Origin: Pseudoalteromonas sp. XI10 | Lineage (GTDB): Bacteria > Pseudomonadota > Gammaproteobacteria > Enterobacterales > Alteromonadaceae | Assembly (NCBI RefSeq): GCF_001469895.1 | Contig: NZ_LOPY01000063.1 | Coordinates: forward strand, 1 to 33,110 | Length of the DNA stretch: 33,110 nucleotides | Reading direction: 5' to 3' | Part shown: positions 1 to 7,230 of the stretch, piece by piece | Numbering within the stretch: position 1 is the first letter of the stretch | Layout: every line of letters begins with the position of its first letter | Notes under the pieces: model-generated | Told to the model about the DNA's origin: nothing | Seen by the model: only the letters and a program-made list of their open reading frames with translations | The model's database searches: none | Position numbers and translations under genes: made by a program

Positions 1-47
1 ATGATAGTGTAGCAGCTGCTATGTGAAAGTAGGTCATCGCCAGGCTC
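1..47 (+). rRNA. rrf: 5S ribosomal RNA, 3' end (partial)
   Basis: The first bases match the conserved 3' portion of gammaproteobacterial 5S rRNA: the helix IV/V region followed by the closing segment GCCAGGCT, which pairs with the 5' end of the molecule lying outside the window. A rho-independent terminator begins about 12 bases later, as expected at the end of an rRNA operon. The exact 3' end is uncertain by one or two bases. The window therefore starts just inside the distal end of an rrn operon transcribed on the plus strand. Confidence 0.85.
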
Positions 48-58
48 CAAATTAAAGA

Positions 59-89
59 AAGCCCGATTCGAAAGAGTCGGGCTTTTTTT
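59..89 (+). terminator. rRNA operon terminator
   Basis: A hairpin with stem GCCCGATTC paired to its complement (one G-T pair) and a GAAA loop is followed by seven T residues. It lies immediately after the 5S rRNA and is a typical intrinsic terminator. Confidence 0.9.
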
Positions 90-132
90 GCATTTAGAGC
101 TAACCACATAACGTGCCCTATTCATTCTTGAG

Positions 133-490
133 GTAGGTTGGGTAGAGCGGAGCGAAACCCAACATGAGTTAGCGAGCTGCAAGTTAGCAAGAGTAAAGTT
201 GAACTGTTTGGTTGTTTAGTACAGTGTCACCCTCAGCATTCACCCTGCTCACTTTTCGCGTAGGTTGGGTAGAGCGCAGCGAAACCCAACGAGTTAGCGA
301 GTTACAAGTTAGCAAGGGTAAAGTTGAACTGTGTGGTTGTTTAGTACAGAGTCATTCTAAGCTCACCCTGTTCATCCTCCAGGTAGGTTGGGTAGAGCGA
401 AGCGAAACCCAACATGAGTTAGCGAGCTGCAAGTTAGCAAGGGTAAAGTTGAACTGTTGGGTTGTTAGGTAACTGAGTCACCCTCAGCAA
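133..490 (+). repeat. Three tandem copies of a ~125-bp unit with palindromic core
   Basis: Units start at 133, 260 and 383 (periods 127 and 123). Each opens with a core, GTAGGTTGGGTAGAGCG followed by N, AGCGAA and ACCCAAC, in which TTGGGT and ACCCAA form an inverted repeat. A well conserved tail follows, including GAGTTAGCGAG, CAAGTTAGCAAG and GTAAAGTTGAACTGT. The third unit degrades after about 490. The units differ by scattered substitutions and a 3-4 base indel. The core family occurs widely in intergenic DNA of marine gammaproteobacteria and is often mistranslated as VGWVERSETQ. Confidence 0.85.
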
Positions 491-498
491 CCCCCCCC

Positions 499-564
499 GT
501 AGGAGGCACTTCAGTGCCGAATCTAGACCATAACAAACACATTCACGGCTGAAGCCATTCCTAC
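499..564. repeat. REP-like imperfect inverted repeat
   Basis: The left arm starts GTAGGAGGCACTTCAGTGCCG at 499. The right arm ends at 564 and reads CGGCTGAAGCCATTCCTAC, an imperfect reverse complement of the left, with about 25 bases between the arms. Each arm also has internal symmetry (GGCACTTCAGTGCC; GGCTGAAGCC). This resembles the GTAGGA...TCCTAC class of repetitive extragenic palindromes of Alteromonadales and Pseudomonas. Family assignment is from memory of such elements, not from a search. Confidence 0.6.
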
Positions 565-576
565 AAGTACACTTTG

Positions 577-653
577 CCTAGAACCTAGAACCTAGAACCT
601 AGAACCTAGAACCTAGAACCTAGAACCTAGAACCTAGAACCTAGAACCTAGAG
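577..653. repeat. Heptanucleotide array (CCTAGAA) x 11
   Basis: Eleven perfectly contiguous 7-bp copies of CCTAGAA span 577-653; only the last base of the final copy differs (CCTAGAG). Each unit contains the tetranucleotide CTAG, usually rare in gammaproteobacterial genomes. No reading frame or transcript is evident. It is a simple-sequence array likely to vary in copy number. Confidence 0.95.
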
Positions 654-730
654 CAGAGGGAGACGCAGCACAAAACAACCCCACCGCGCGACTGATAGCT
701 GACGGCTGAAAGCTGATAGCTCTGTGAAGT

Positions 731-762
731 GTTGGGTTTCACTCCGCTCTACCCAACCTACG
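731..762 (-). repeat. Reversed copy of the palindromic core repeat
   Basis: This 32-base stretch is the reverse complement of the core that begins each tandem unit at 133, 260 and 383, again with TTGGGT and ACCCAA arms. The bases after it on the plus strand (TTCAACTTT) echo the tail of the unit in reverse, so it is probably an inverted, decayed copy of the same element. Confidence 0.8.
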
Positions 763-831
763 CCAGACTTCCAAACTTTACTCTTTCAACTTTCCCCTTT
801 CTAACTTCACTCTCACATCTAAGGAACAAAA

Positions 832-859
832 AAGCCCAGCCGGTTTCCCGGCTGGGCTT
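832..859 (-). terminator. Terminator of the HAAAP permease gene
   Basis: A perfect 12-bp stem (AAGCCCAGCCGG and its complement) with a 4-base loop is followed on the minus strand by a T tract. It lies about 20 bases after the permease stop codon and is a strong intrinsic terminator for that gene. Confidence 0.9.
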
Positions 860-880
860 CTATACCTAGCAATGATGAGA

Positions 881-2143
881 CTACTTAATCATGCTGTAGA
901 TAAGCGCAAATACGGCTAGAGAGCCAACTGTTAATACGAACAGTGTGCTTAAGCGATTTCTGTATTTGTGTAAGCTAGGTACTTTATAAACGGCAATCAT
1001 TGGCATGATGAAAAGGATCATGGCGATGATAGGGCCTGATAGCTGATCCATCATGTCTAAAATACTTGGGTTGATCACTGAGCAATACCAAATAGCGAAG
1101 AACATGATAACGGTGCCAATTTTATCAACAAGTTTAGGGTTCATATGGGCTTGTTTACTAACAAGGCCATTGAAGCTTTCACGAGCACCTAAGAAGTGAC
1201 CTAAGAACGATGAGGTAATTGCAATAAAGGCAACTAATGGCCCTAAGGTCGCAATAAATGAGTTATCAGTGATATTGGCAAGGAATGACAAAATAGACAC
1301 GTTATCAGCTTTTGCTTGTACCATTTGTTCAGTAGATAGTGACAGCACACACGAGAATACAAACAGTAAAACAAACACGATTAATAATAAGCTGGTACGC
1401 TTCAGAATTGCTTCTGACTTCATTTTAGCATTGTTGCCATAGTGTGCACGCTGTACATGTACAAAGCTTGATATCGCAGCTGCGTGGCTAAATGAGAATA
1501 CGATGATAGGTATTGATAACCAAAGTGTTTTCATGAAGCCAGAAAACTCAGGGACTGTAACATCTGGCATTTGCCAACTTGGGATCAAGTAAATCGATAA
1601 GAAAAACAAGATGGCGACAAGCGGATAAACAAGGATTGAAAAGGCACGTAACATCAGTGCTTCACCACCTAGCATTAAGCTGATCATACCGCCAACGAGC
1701 ACACCAGATAACAGTACGCGTGGTGGAGATTCCATACCTAATTGATTAACGATAAAGCTATCAACAGTATTGGTTAATCCAACACCATAAATAAGTAAAA
1801 TAGGGAAGATAGAGAGAAAATACAGTAAAGATATTAAGCGCCCTGCATTAATGCCAAAGTGTTCTTCTACAACATCGGTAAAGTCTGCTTCAGGCTTTTT
1901 TGATGATAAAACAAAGCGGGCTAAGCCTCTGTGAGCTAAGTAAGTCATCGGAAAGGCAAGGCATGCCATGATAATCAAAGGCCAAAATCCGCCGATACCG
2001 ATATTAATTGGTAAGAATAAGATCCCTGCACCGACTGCGGTGCCAAATAAACTTAATACCCATTGGGTGTCATGAAGGTTCCATTTTGAGTTACTACTTG
2101 TTGTCGATGCATCATACGGCATAGCATCTTGATGTGTGTTCAT
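881..2143 (-). CDS. HAAAP/SdaC-family amino acid permease
   Basis: This inner-membrane transporter of about 420 residues belongs to the hydroxy/aromatic amino acid permease family (SdaC, TdcC and relatives), which import serine, threonine or aromatic amino acids by proton or sodium symport. The N-terminal segment WVLSLFGTAVGAGILFLPI carries the glycine-rich GxGILFLP signature, and about 11 hydrophobic segments follow. The HxxR-type hydrophilic loops and the QLSGPIIAMILFIMP ending fit SdaC-like members. I chose the ATG at 2143, preceded by GGAG at good spacing, rather than the in-frame ATG at 2182, which has no ribosome binding site. The gene is monocistronic with its own terminator. Substrate cannot be decided from sequence; serine or threonine is the likeliest guess. 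Confidence 0.85.
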   Translation of the reverse strand: MNTHQDAMPYDASTTSSNSKWNLHDTQWVLSLFGTAVGAGILFLPINIGIGGFWPLIIMACLAFPMTYLAHRGLARFVLSSKKPEADFTDVVEEHFGINAGRLISLLYFLSIFPILLIYGVGLTNTVDSFIVNQLGMESPPRVLLSGVLVGGMISLMLGGEALMLRAFSILVYPLVAILFFLSIYLIPSWQMPDVTVPEFSGFMKTLWLSIPIIVFSFSHAAAISSFVHVQRAHYGNNAKMKSEAILKRTSLLLIVFVLLFVFSCVLSLSTEQMVQAKADNVSILSFLANITDNSFIATLGPLVAFIAITSSFLGHFLGARESFNGLVSKQAHMNPKLVDKIGTVIMFFAIWYCSVINPSILDMMDQLSGPIIAMILFIMPMIAVYKVPSLHKYRNRLSTLFVLTVGSLAVFALIYSMIK

Positions 2144-2264
2144 TAGCACTCCACTATTAGAATAATAATTGTCGCGCAGCATATAGAAAAGCGATTAAGA
2201 ATGCATGTTTTAGCGTTGTATTTAGATAACTATGCTGTAAGGAGAGACTTACAAAGGAAGATAG

Positions 2265-2287
2265 CTGGGCTTATTTAGAAAGCCCAG
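2265..2287 (-). other. Hairpin after the small ORF
   Basis: CTGGGCTT and AAGCCCAG form an 8-bp stem with a 7-base loop, starting about 10 bases past the stop codon of the 63-residue gene. There is no T tract, so it may be a mRNA 3' stem-loop or a weak terminator. Confidence 0.45.
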
Positions 2288-2296
2288 TTGTGGTAT

Positions 2297-2488
2297 TTAT
2301 TCTGCTGCTGCAAGTGCGCGAGATTTAATGTCTGCGGCAAATGCTAAACCTTTCTTAAAACGTGCCTCAGCTGCAGTGATTTCGCTTTCATCGCCATTAG
2401 CGGCAAGCACCCCTTGCGAAAGGGCTTTATAAAGTGCGCTAATTTGGGCCTCGTAGCCGGCTTCAATTGCTTTTTCAACAGTCGTCAT
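2297..2488 (-). CDS. Small protein of unknown function, 63 aa
   Basis: I do not recognise this protein. The start at 2488 (MTTVEKAIEAGYEAQ) is preceded by AAAGGA at proper spacing, so the frame's earlier start (2518) is unlikely. The product is alanine-rich, mostly helical in composition, with charged residues spread through it (ESEITAAEARFKKG) and no signal peptide or membrane segment, so it should be a soluble cytoplasmic protein. It stands alone between the cys operon and the permease, on the same strand as both. The good ribosome binding site and a hairpin after the stop favour a real gene. No function is proposed. Confidence 0.65.
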   Translation of the reverse strand: MTTVEKAIEAGYEAQISALYKALSQGVLAANGDESEITAAEARFKKGLAFAADIKSRALAAAE

Positions 2489-2610
2489 GGTTATTCCTTT
2501 AATAGTTTGAGAGAGCAAAATACTATAGGAACAAAGGCTTATTGGCTAGGTTAAACTGATTGTAAAATAAGGAGTATTAAAGGGGCTAGAGTTAAGATGA
2601 CAGGATAGAT

Positions 2611-2642
2611 GCTGGGTTTCGCTACGCTCTACCCAGCCTACG
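2611..2642 (-). repeat. Palindromic core repeat downstream of cysQ
   Basis: This is a fifth copy of the core seen at 133-757, in reverse orientation, 18 bases past the cysQ stop codon. Its arms are CTGGGT and ACCCAG instead of TTGGGT and ACCCAA: both arms changed in a matched way, so the stem is kept. As RNA it would form a stem-loop at the 3' end of the cys operon; no T tract follows. Confidence 0.75.
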
Positions 2643-2660
2643 ATATTTAACGGAACGCTT

Positions 2661-3431
2661 TTAGTTCTGTAATGCCGATACGACAAAAAACGGATTCAGA
2701 TACTCTTCTTTACTGTTATACAGTAGTGGGCTGCCATCGAGTTTGCTAACCGTTGCTCCTGCTATTTCGGCAATCGCATGGCCAGCTCCGGTATCCCACT
2801 CACAGGTTGGGCCAAGGCGTGGGTATATATCTGCACTCCCTTCGGCAACCAGACAAAGTTTTAGCGAGCTGCCCTTTGAAACCATTTCTACATCTTCAAA
2901 CTGTTTTACGAATTCAGCTAAATCTGGAGAAGGGTGTGAACGACTGCCGACAACACGGATAAGCCCTTTATTTGGCTTACGAGTTACCTTAAGTTCAATG
3001 CGCTCATCACCTTTATCTTTAAAGGCACCAATTGCCTCTGCGGCAATATACGACACACCTAGTGCCGGTGCATCGACAACAGCTAATACTGGTTTACCTT
3101 TTTCAATCAAGGCAATGTTCACTGTAAACTCGCCATTCTTTTTGATGAACTCTTTGGTGCCATCAATTGGGTCTACTAACCAGTAGCGGTGCCAAGTTTG
3201 ACGAATATCCCAGCTAATATCAGCGCTTTCTTCGCTTAGAATTGGTACATCAGGGGTGAGATGTTGTAAGCCATTCACAATCACTTTGTGAGCTGCTAGG
3301 TCGGCGTCGGTCACTGGGCTTTCATCAGCTTTGTACTCAACATTAAAGTCCTTTTCGTAAATCCCCATTATTGCACTGCCGGCTTGGCGTGCGAGGAGTA
3401 AGATTTCTTCTAGCAGTTCCGTTTGATTCAT
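2661..3431 (-). CDS. cysQ: 3'(2'),5'-bisphosphate nucleotidase CysQ
   Basis: This magnesium-dependent phosphatase of the inositol monophosphatase superfamily converts 3'-phosphoadenosine 5'-phosphate (PAP), left after PAPS reduction, to AMP, and may also act on PAPS. The 256-residue length fits CysQ. Metal and substrate residues are visible: E67/E68 in the EES segment, the motif DPIDGT at 87-92, and WDTGAGHA at 212-219; the PVTDADLAAH segment near residue 39 is also typical. It is the last gene of the cys operon, starting 3 bases after the cysC stop codon, which suggests translational coupling. Removing PAP matters when CysC is active, so its place in the operon makes sense. Confidence 0.93.
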   Translation of the reverse strand: MNQTELLEEILLLARQAGSAIMGIYEKDFNVEYKADESPVTDADLAAHKVIVNGLQHLTPDVPILSEESADISWDIRQTWHRYWLVDPIDGTKEFIKKNGEFTVNIALIEKGKPVLAVVDAPALGVSYIAAEAIGAFKDKGDERIELKVTRKPNKGLIRVVGSRSHPSPDLAEFVKQFEDVEMVSKGSSLKLCLVAEGSADIYPRLGPTCEWDTGAGHAIAEIAGATVSKLDGSPLLYNSKEEYLNPFFVVSALQN

Positions 3432-3434
3432 GAC

Positions 3435-4031
3435 TTAACCTATAATTTGCTGTTGTTTTAAATACGCTACCAGCTCTTGCACCGATTGGTCTAGGGTGTT
3501 TTTACTGGTGTCGATTTTAATTTCTGGCGATGTAGGGATTTGATAGTCTGAGTCGATACCAGTGAAGTGCTTTATTTCACCTGCTCGTGCTTTTTTATAC
3601 AGCCCTTTAGGATCTCGGGTCTCACACACGTCGAGCGGGGTATCTAAAAATACCTCAATAAACTCACCATCCTCTACTAAGTTTCTTACCATATCGCGTT
3701 CGCTTTGGAATGGCGAAATAAATGCGGTTAATACCACCAGACCGGCATCGACCATTAGTTTTGCAGTTTCACCAACACGGCGAATGTTTTCCACGCGGTC
3801 TTCATCAGTAAAGCCAAGATCTTTGCACAAGCCATGACGCACGTTGTCACCATCTAGCAGGTAGGTGTGAACGCCTAACTGGTTTAATGCGCTTTCTAGA
3901 GCATTAGCAACTGTGCTTTTGCCTGAACCTGAAAAGCCAGTGAACCATAGAATGGTTGGCTTATGTTTTTTTTGCTCACTACGCTGTGATTTACTAATAG
4001 CGTAATTATGCCAAACGATATTTTCATCCAT
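3435..4031 (-). CDS. cysC: Adenylyl-sulfate kinase CysC
   Basis: CysC phosphorylates adenosine 5'-phosphosulfate (APS) to PAPS with ATP, the second step of sulfate activation in the cytoplasm. The P-loop GFSGSGKST lies at residues 32-40. Downstream are the family motifs DGDNVRHGL, the DEDRxENIRR segment that binds APS, and FISPFQSERD. The length of 198 residues is normal. The presence of CysC indicates the PAPS branch of sulfate reduction. The gene sits 14 bases after the SLC13-type permease and 3 bases before cysQ in the same operon. The ATG at 4031 is the only plausible start near the conserved N-terminus. Confidence 0.95.
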   Translation of the reverse strand: MDENIVWHNYAISKSQRSEQKKHKPTILWFTGFSGSGKSTVANALESALNQLGVHTYLLDGDNVRHGLCKDLGFTDEDRVENIRRVGETAKLMVDAGLVVLTAFISPFQSERDMVRNLVEDGEFIEVFLDTPLDVCETRDPKGLYKKARAGEIKHFTGIDSDYQIPTSPEIKIDTSKNTLDQSVQELVAYLKQQQIIG

Positions 4032-4045
4032 TGTCTTTACTCTCG

Positions 4046-5773
4046 TTATTGAAATGGGAATACCAGTGGTATAAGTATTAATACTGTAATCGAGTAAATA
4101 ATCGATAAAGGTAAGCCCATGGCAATGTAATCTTTAAGGCGGTAATTTCCCGCACTGTAAACCATCAAGTTAGTTTGATAACCAAATGGCGAAATGAAGC
4201 TAGCTGATGCACCAAATGCGACAGCCATAATAAAAGGCAAAGGTGATACATCAAAACCAACGGCGAGTGCATACGCTACCGGAAATGAAAGCGCGGCAGC
4301 GGCATTATTGGTAATGAGTTCGGTAAATAAAACCGTCATTAAAAATATTGCGATAAATGCCCCGTAAGGCCCAAAATCACCTAATACGTATAACATGGCT
4401 GATGAAATTTCACCGGCAAGGCCTGTGCCTATCATGAGTTTGGCAAGGCCAATAGCACTACCCACCACTGCGAGTAACTCAATCGGAAAACGACGTTTTA
4501 CTTCACTTAGCTTGATTGTGCCCGTTAGCATAAAGCCGATAAGAAGAACGAGTAGGCCTTTTACTAATGGTACTAGGCCAACAATACTTAACCCCAATAC
4601 GGCTGCAAAACTTGCTAACACAATATTTGATTGCTTAGGTTTTAAATGGGTTTGTAAATCAAGGCCTGATATATAAACGAACTCACGTTTTAAATTAGGT
4701 AACGAGTAAAACTCTTTGCCAGGCGCAAGGATCAATGAATCACCCGCTTGCAATTGAACTTTACCTAAGCCGCCTTGTAAACGGTCATGGCCGCGGCGAA
4801 TAGCAATAACGGCTGCATGAAATTGTTCACGAAAGCGAACTTCTTTAATTGTTTTACCAATGTATTTTGAAGAATGGCTAACAACGACTTCAACTAGATG
4901 TTCAACGTCTTTCTCATGTTTATCGTGAACAACTTTTAAGCCATCAAATCGGGTTAGCAGAGGCACTGACTTTATATCACCTACAAAAAGTAGCACGTCA
5001 CCTTCTTTGATAACTTGTTTTGGCGTAACTGCGCAAATACGTTTATCACCACGAATAATTTCAGCTAAGAATAAGTCTTTTAATTCACGAAGGCCATTTT
5101 CCTCAACACTTTTACCAATTAGCTTTGAGCCGGTTTCTACTTTACCTTCAAGGTAAAAAGGGACAACTTCTTGGTTATTTTTACCGTTGTCTGGTAAATA
5201 CCTGAGCATCACTAAAATAGTGATAAGGCCGACGCTCAATGCGCCTAAACCAATCAAAGTAAAATCAAAAAAACCAAGTGGCTCCATGCCCGCTTCAACG
5301 GCAAAGCCATTAACAATTAAATTGGTTGAAGTACCAATCAGGGTGATCGTGCCACCTAAAATAGCAGTGTACGATAAAGGCAATAAAAGCTTAGACGGTG
5401 AATGTGTCGGGCTTTCTTTTATCGAGCTAATCAGTGATGCCACTACCGCAGTATTATTGGTAAATGATGATAAAAAGGCGGTTGATAAACCAAGCTTGGT
5501 CACCGAACTTGTCAGGCTGCCTTTCGAAAGAGACTGAGCAAGTTTTTGTACTAACGTGGTTTTTTCTACAGCTATCGAAACGAGTACAAGTAGAATAAGG
5601 GTGATTAAAGAAGGGTTTGCATAGTTAATTAGCATATCTTCAAGGCTTATTAGCCCTGCTAAATAACTAATACCAATGGCGCCGACAAATAACCATGCAG
5701 GTTTTAGCCGAGTGCCAAAAAGGCACCCCACTAATACCAGCATAATGCCTGTTAATACCAGCTGTTGATACAT
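4046..5773 (-). CDS. SLC13-family permease with two TrkA-C domains
   Basis: This 575-residue inner-membrane protein has the architecture of the SLC13/DASS divalent anion permeases: about five hydrophobic segments, a central cytoplasmic insert with two TrkA-C (RCK-C) repeats (about residues 205-270 and 290-355), then about six more hydrophobic segments. The conserved SFTNNTAVVASL near residue 105 and the ITNNAAAALSFPVAYALA segment near residue 490 form the paired NTxx/NNxA sites that hold sodium and anion in this family. Its position inside an operon devoted to sulfate activation, between cysN and cysC, strongly suggests sulfate uptake. That substrate is inferred from context, not from a diagnostic residue. 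Spacers are 32 bases to cysN and 14 to cysC. Confidence 0.88.
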   Translation of the reverse strand: MYQQLVLTGIMLVLVGCLFGTRLKPAWLFVGAIGISYLAGLISLEDMLINYANPSLITLILLVLVSIAVEKTTLVQKLAQSLSKGSLTSSVTKLGLSTAFLSSFTNNTAVVASLISSIKESPTHSPSKLLLPLSYTAILGGTITLIGTSTNLIVNGFAVEAGMEPLGFFDFTLIGLGALSVGLITILVMLRYLPDNGKNNQEVVPFYLEGKVETGSKLIGKSVEENGLRELKDLFLAEIIRGDKRICAVTPKQVIKEGDVLLFVGDIKSVPLLTRFDGLKVVHDKHEKDVEHLVEVVVSHSSKYIGKTIKEVRFREQFHAAVIAIRRGHDRLQGGLGKVQLQAGDSLILAPGKEFYSLPNLKREFVYISGLDLQTHLKPKQSNIVLASFAAVLGLSIVGLVPLVKGLLVLLIGFMLTGTIKLSEVKRRFPIELLAVVGSAIGLAKLMIGTGLAGEISSAMLYVLGDFGPYGAFIAIFLMTVLFTELITNNAAAALSFPVAYALAVGFDVSPLPFIMAVAFGASASFISPFGYQTNLMVYSAGNYRLKDYIAMGLPLSIIYSITVLILIPLVFPFQ

Positions 5774-5805
5774 GCTTTTTACTTCCTATAACAGGCGAAT
5801 AGTGA

Positions 5806-7230
5806 TTATTTAAGCTTAGTTATATCAAGCGCTTGCCAATGAGGGAAGTGCTTGCGTACTAAAGCATTAAATTCAACTTCAAAGTCGCTAAAGCTACTTT
5901 GTTGTTCTTCAGTGCTAAGTAATTGCTCAATCATACCTGCCGCAACGGTTAGGTTTGATAGGCGGTCAATTAGGATAAACGCACCTGTTTCATGGTTGTT
6001 GTGGTACTCATCAGCCAAAATTGTTTCTGTAAGCTCTAAGGTTACAATCGCAATTTCGTTAAGTTGTAATGAGTCTGCTTGACCATGCTCAAGGGTATTT
6101 ACATCAATCGTGTGATCGATTTTTCTTACCACTGCCGAGGTATTTTTGCTGCCTAGCTTAAAGTTGTAGCTTTTACCTAATACAAGCGGCGCTTCATGCA
6201 TCCATACTAATTTAGCTTGAATACGGTTTGTAACAGCGCCTTTTGAAGTGGCTGGCACAATCACATCGCCACGGCTGATATCAATTTCGTCGTTTAACGT
6301 TAAAGTGATTGCTTGACCTGCTTGTGCTGTATCTAAGCTACCATCGAAAGTCACAATTTCTTTGATGCTTGAGCTTTTACCTGATGGTAATACTTTTACC
6401 GCATCACCAACGCTGAACTTGCCAGACGTAAGAGTGCCTTGGAAGCCTCGGAAGTCTAAGTTAGGACGCACCACATATTGTACCGGAAGACGCGCTTCAA
6501 AACCGTTATCAAGTTCAGCAGCTGGCGAGTCTTCAAGTAACTCAAGTAGTGGTTTATCAGTGTAGTAAGGTGTGTGCTCTGATCGTGTAACTACGTTGTC
6601 ACCTTTAAGCGCTGACATAGGCACAAACTTGATATTAGTAACGTTTAGTTGCTCTGCAAACTTAAGGTAATCCGCTTTGATTTTCTCATACACGGTTTCA
6701 TCGAAATCGACGATATCCATCTTATTGATAGCAACAACAAACTGCTTAATACCTAATGAGTCACAGATAAAGCTATGACGCTTAGTTTGTACTTGTACGC
6801 CGTAACGAGCGTCAACTAAGATAATCGCCACATCACTGGTTGATGCACCGGTTACCATGTTACGCGTGTACTGCTCATGTCCTGGTGTATCAGCAATAAT
6901 GAACTTACGTTTTGCTGTTGAGAAGTAACGATAAGCAACGTCAATGGTAATACCTTGCTCACGTTCAGCTTGAAGACCATCTACAAGGAGTGCTAAATCA
7001 AGCTCTTCACCGGCATTACCGACTTTTTCATTGTCTTTATGCAGGGCTGCAAGTTGGTCTTCATAAATTTGGTGACTGTCGTGTAAAAGGCGGCCAATCA
7101 GCGTTGATTTACCGTCATCCACACTACCACAGGTCAGCATGCGTAAAAGGCTTTTGTCTTGTTGGCGAGCAAGGTAGGCGTCGATACCTAACTCTCTTAC
7201 TTCATTAATCGTGTCGTTTGTTTTAGACAT
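5806..7230 (-). CDS. cysN: Sulfate adenylyltransferase subunit 1 (CysN, GTPase)
   Basis: CysN is the GTPase subunit of ATP sulfurylase; GTP hydrolysis drives CysD to form APS from ATP and sulfate. GTP-binding motifs are all present: GSVDDGKST (35-43), DTPGHE (114-119) and NKMD (169-172), followed by beta-barrel domains as in EF-Tu-like translation factors. The 474 residues match stand-alone CysN, without a fused CysC domain; a separate cysC lies downstream. The start ATG overlaps the cysD stop codon (TAATG), a sign of tight translational coupling expected for a 1:1 heterodimer. Confidence 0.96.
   Translation of the reverse strand: MSKTNDTINEVRELGIDAYLARQQDKSLLRMLTCGSVDDGKSTLIGRLLHDSHQIYEDQLAALHKDNEKVGNAGEELDLALLVDGLQAEREQGITIDVAYRYFSTAKRKFIIADTPGHEQYTRNMVTGASTSDVAIILVDARYGVQVQTKRHSFICDSLGIKQFVVAINKMDIVDFDETVYEKIKADYLKFAEQLNVTNIKFVPMSALKGDNVVTRSEHTPYYTDKPLLELLEDSPAAELDNGFEARLPVQYVVRPNLDFRGFQGTLTSGKFSVGDAVKVLPSGKSSSIKEIVTFDGSLDTAQAGQAITLTLNDEIDISRGDVIVPATSKGAVTNRIQAKLVWMHEAPLVLGKSYNFKLGSKNTSAVVRKIDHTIDVNTLEHGQADSLQLNEIAIVTLELTETILADEYHNNHETGAFILIDRLSNLTVAAGMIEQLLSTEEQQSSFSDFEVEFNALVRKHFPHWQALDITKLK

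Larger units (their letters stand above)
90..830. other. Gene-free, repeat-rich intergenic region
   Basis: About 740 bases between the rRNA operon terminator and the terminator of the minus-strand permease hold no credible gene. The only longer reading frame (212-472) is made by translating tandem repeats and has no ribosome binding site. The region contains three tandem ~125-bp units, a C8 run (491-498), a REP-like inverted repeat, an 11-copy heptamer array, a short direct repeat CTGATAGCT (692-700 and 713-721) and a reversed copy of the palindromic core. Such accumulation beside an rRNA operon looks like accessory intergenic DNA. Confidence 0.75.

Noticed and set aside
212..472. 86-residue open frame with two VGWVERSETQ repeats
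   Set aside because: It is produced by reading through the tandem intergenic repeats; no ribosome binding site, and the repeated core is a known non-coding element that opens frames by chance.
133..490. CRISPR-like array
   Set aside because: The repeated part is as long as the whole unit; there are no unique spacers between short repeats and no cas genes.
2743..3186. 147-residue plus-strand frame inside cysQ
   Set aside because: It is antisense to a well-supported gene, without ribosome binding site or recognisable protein features.
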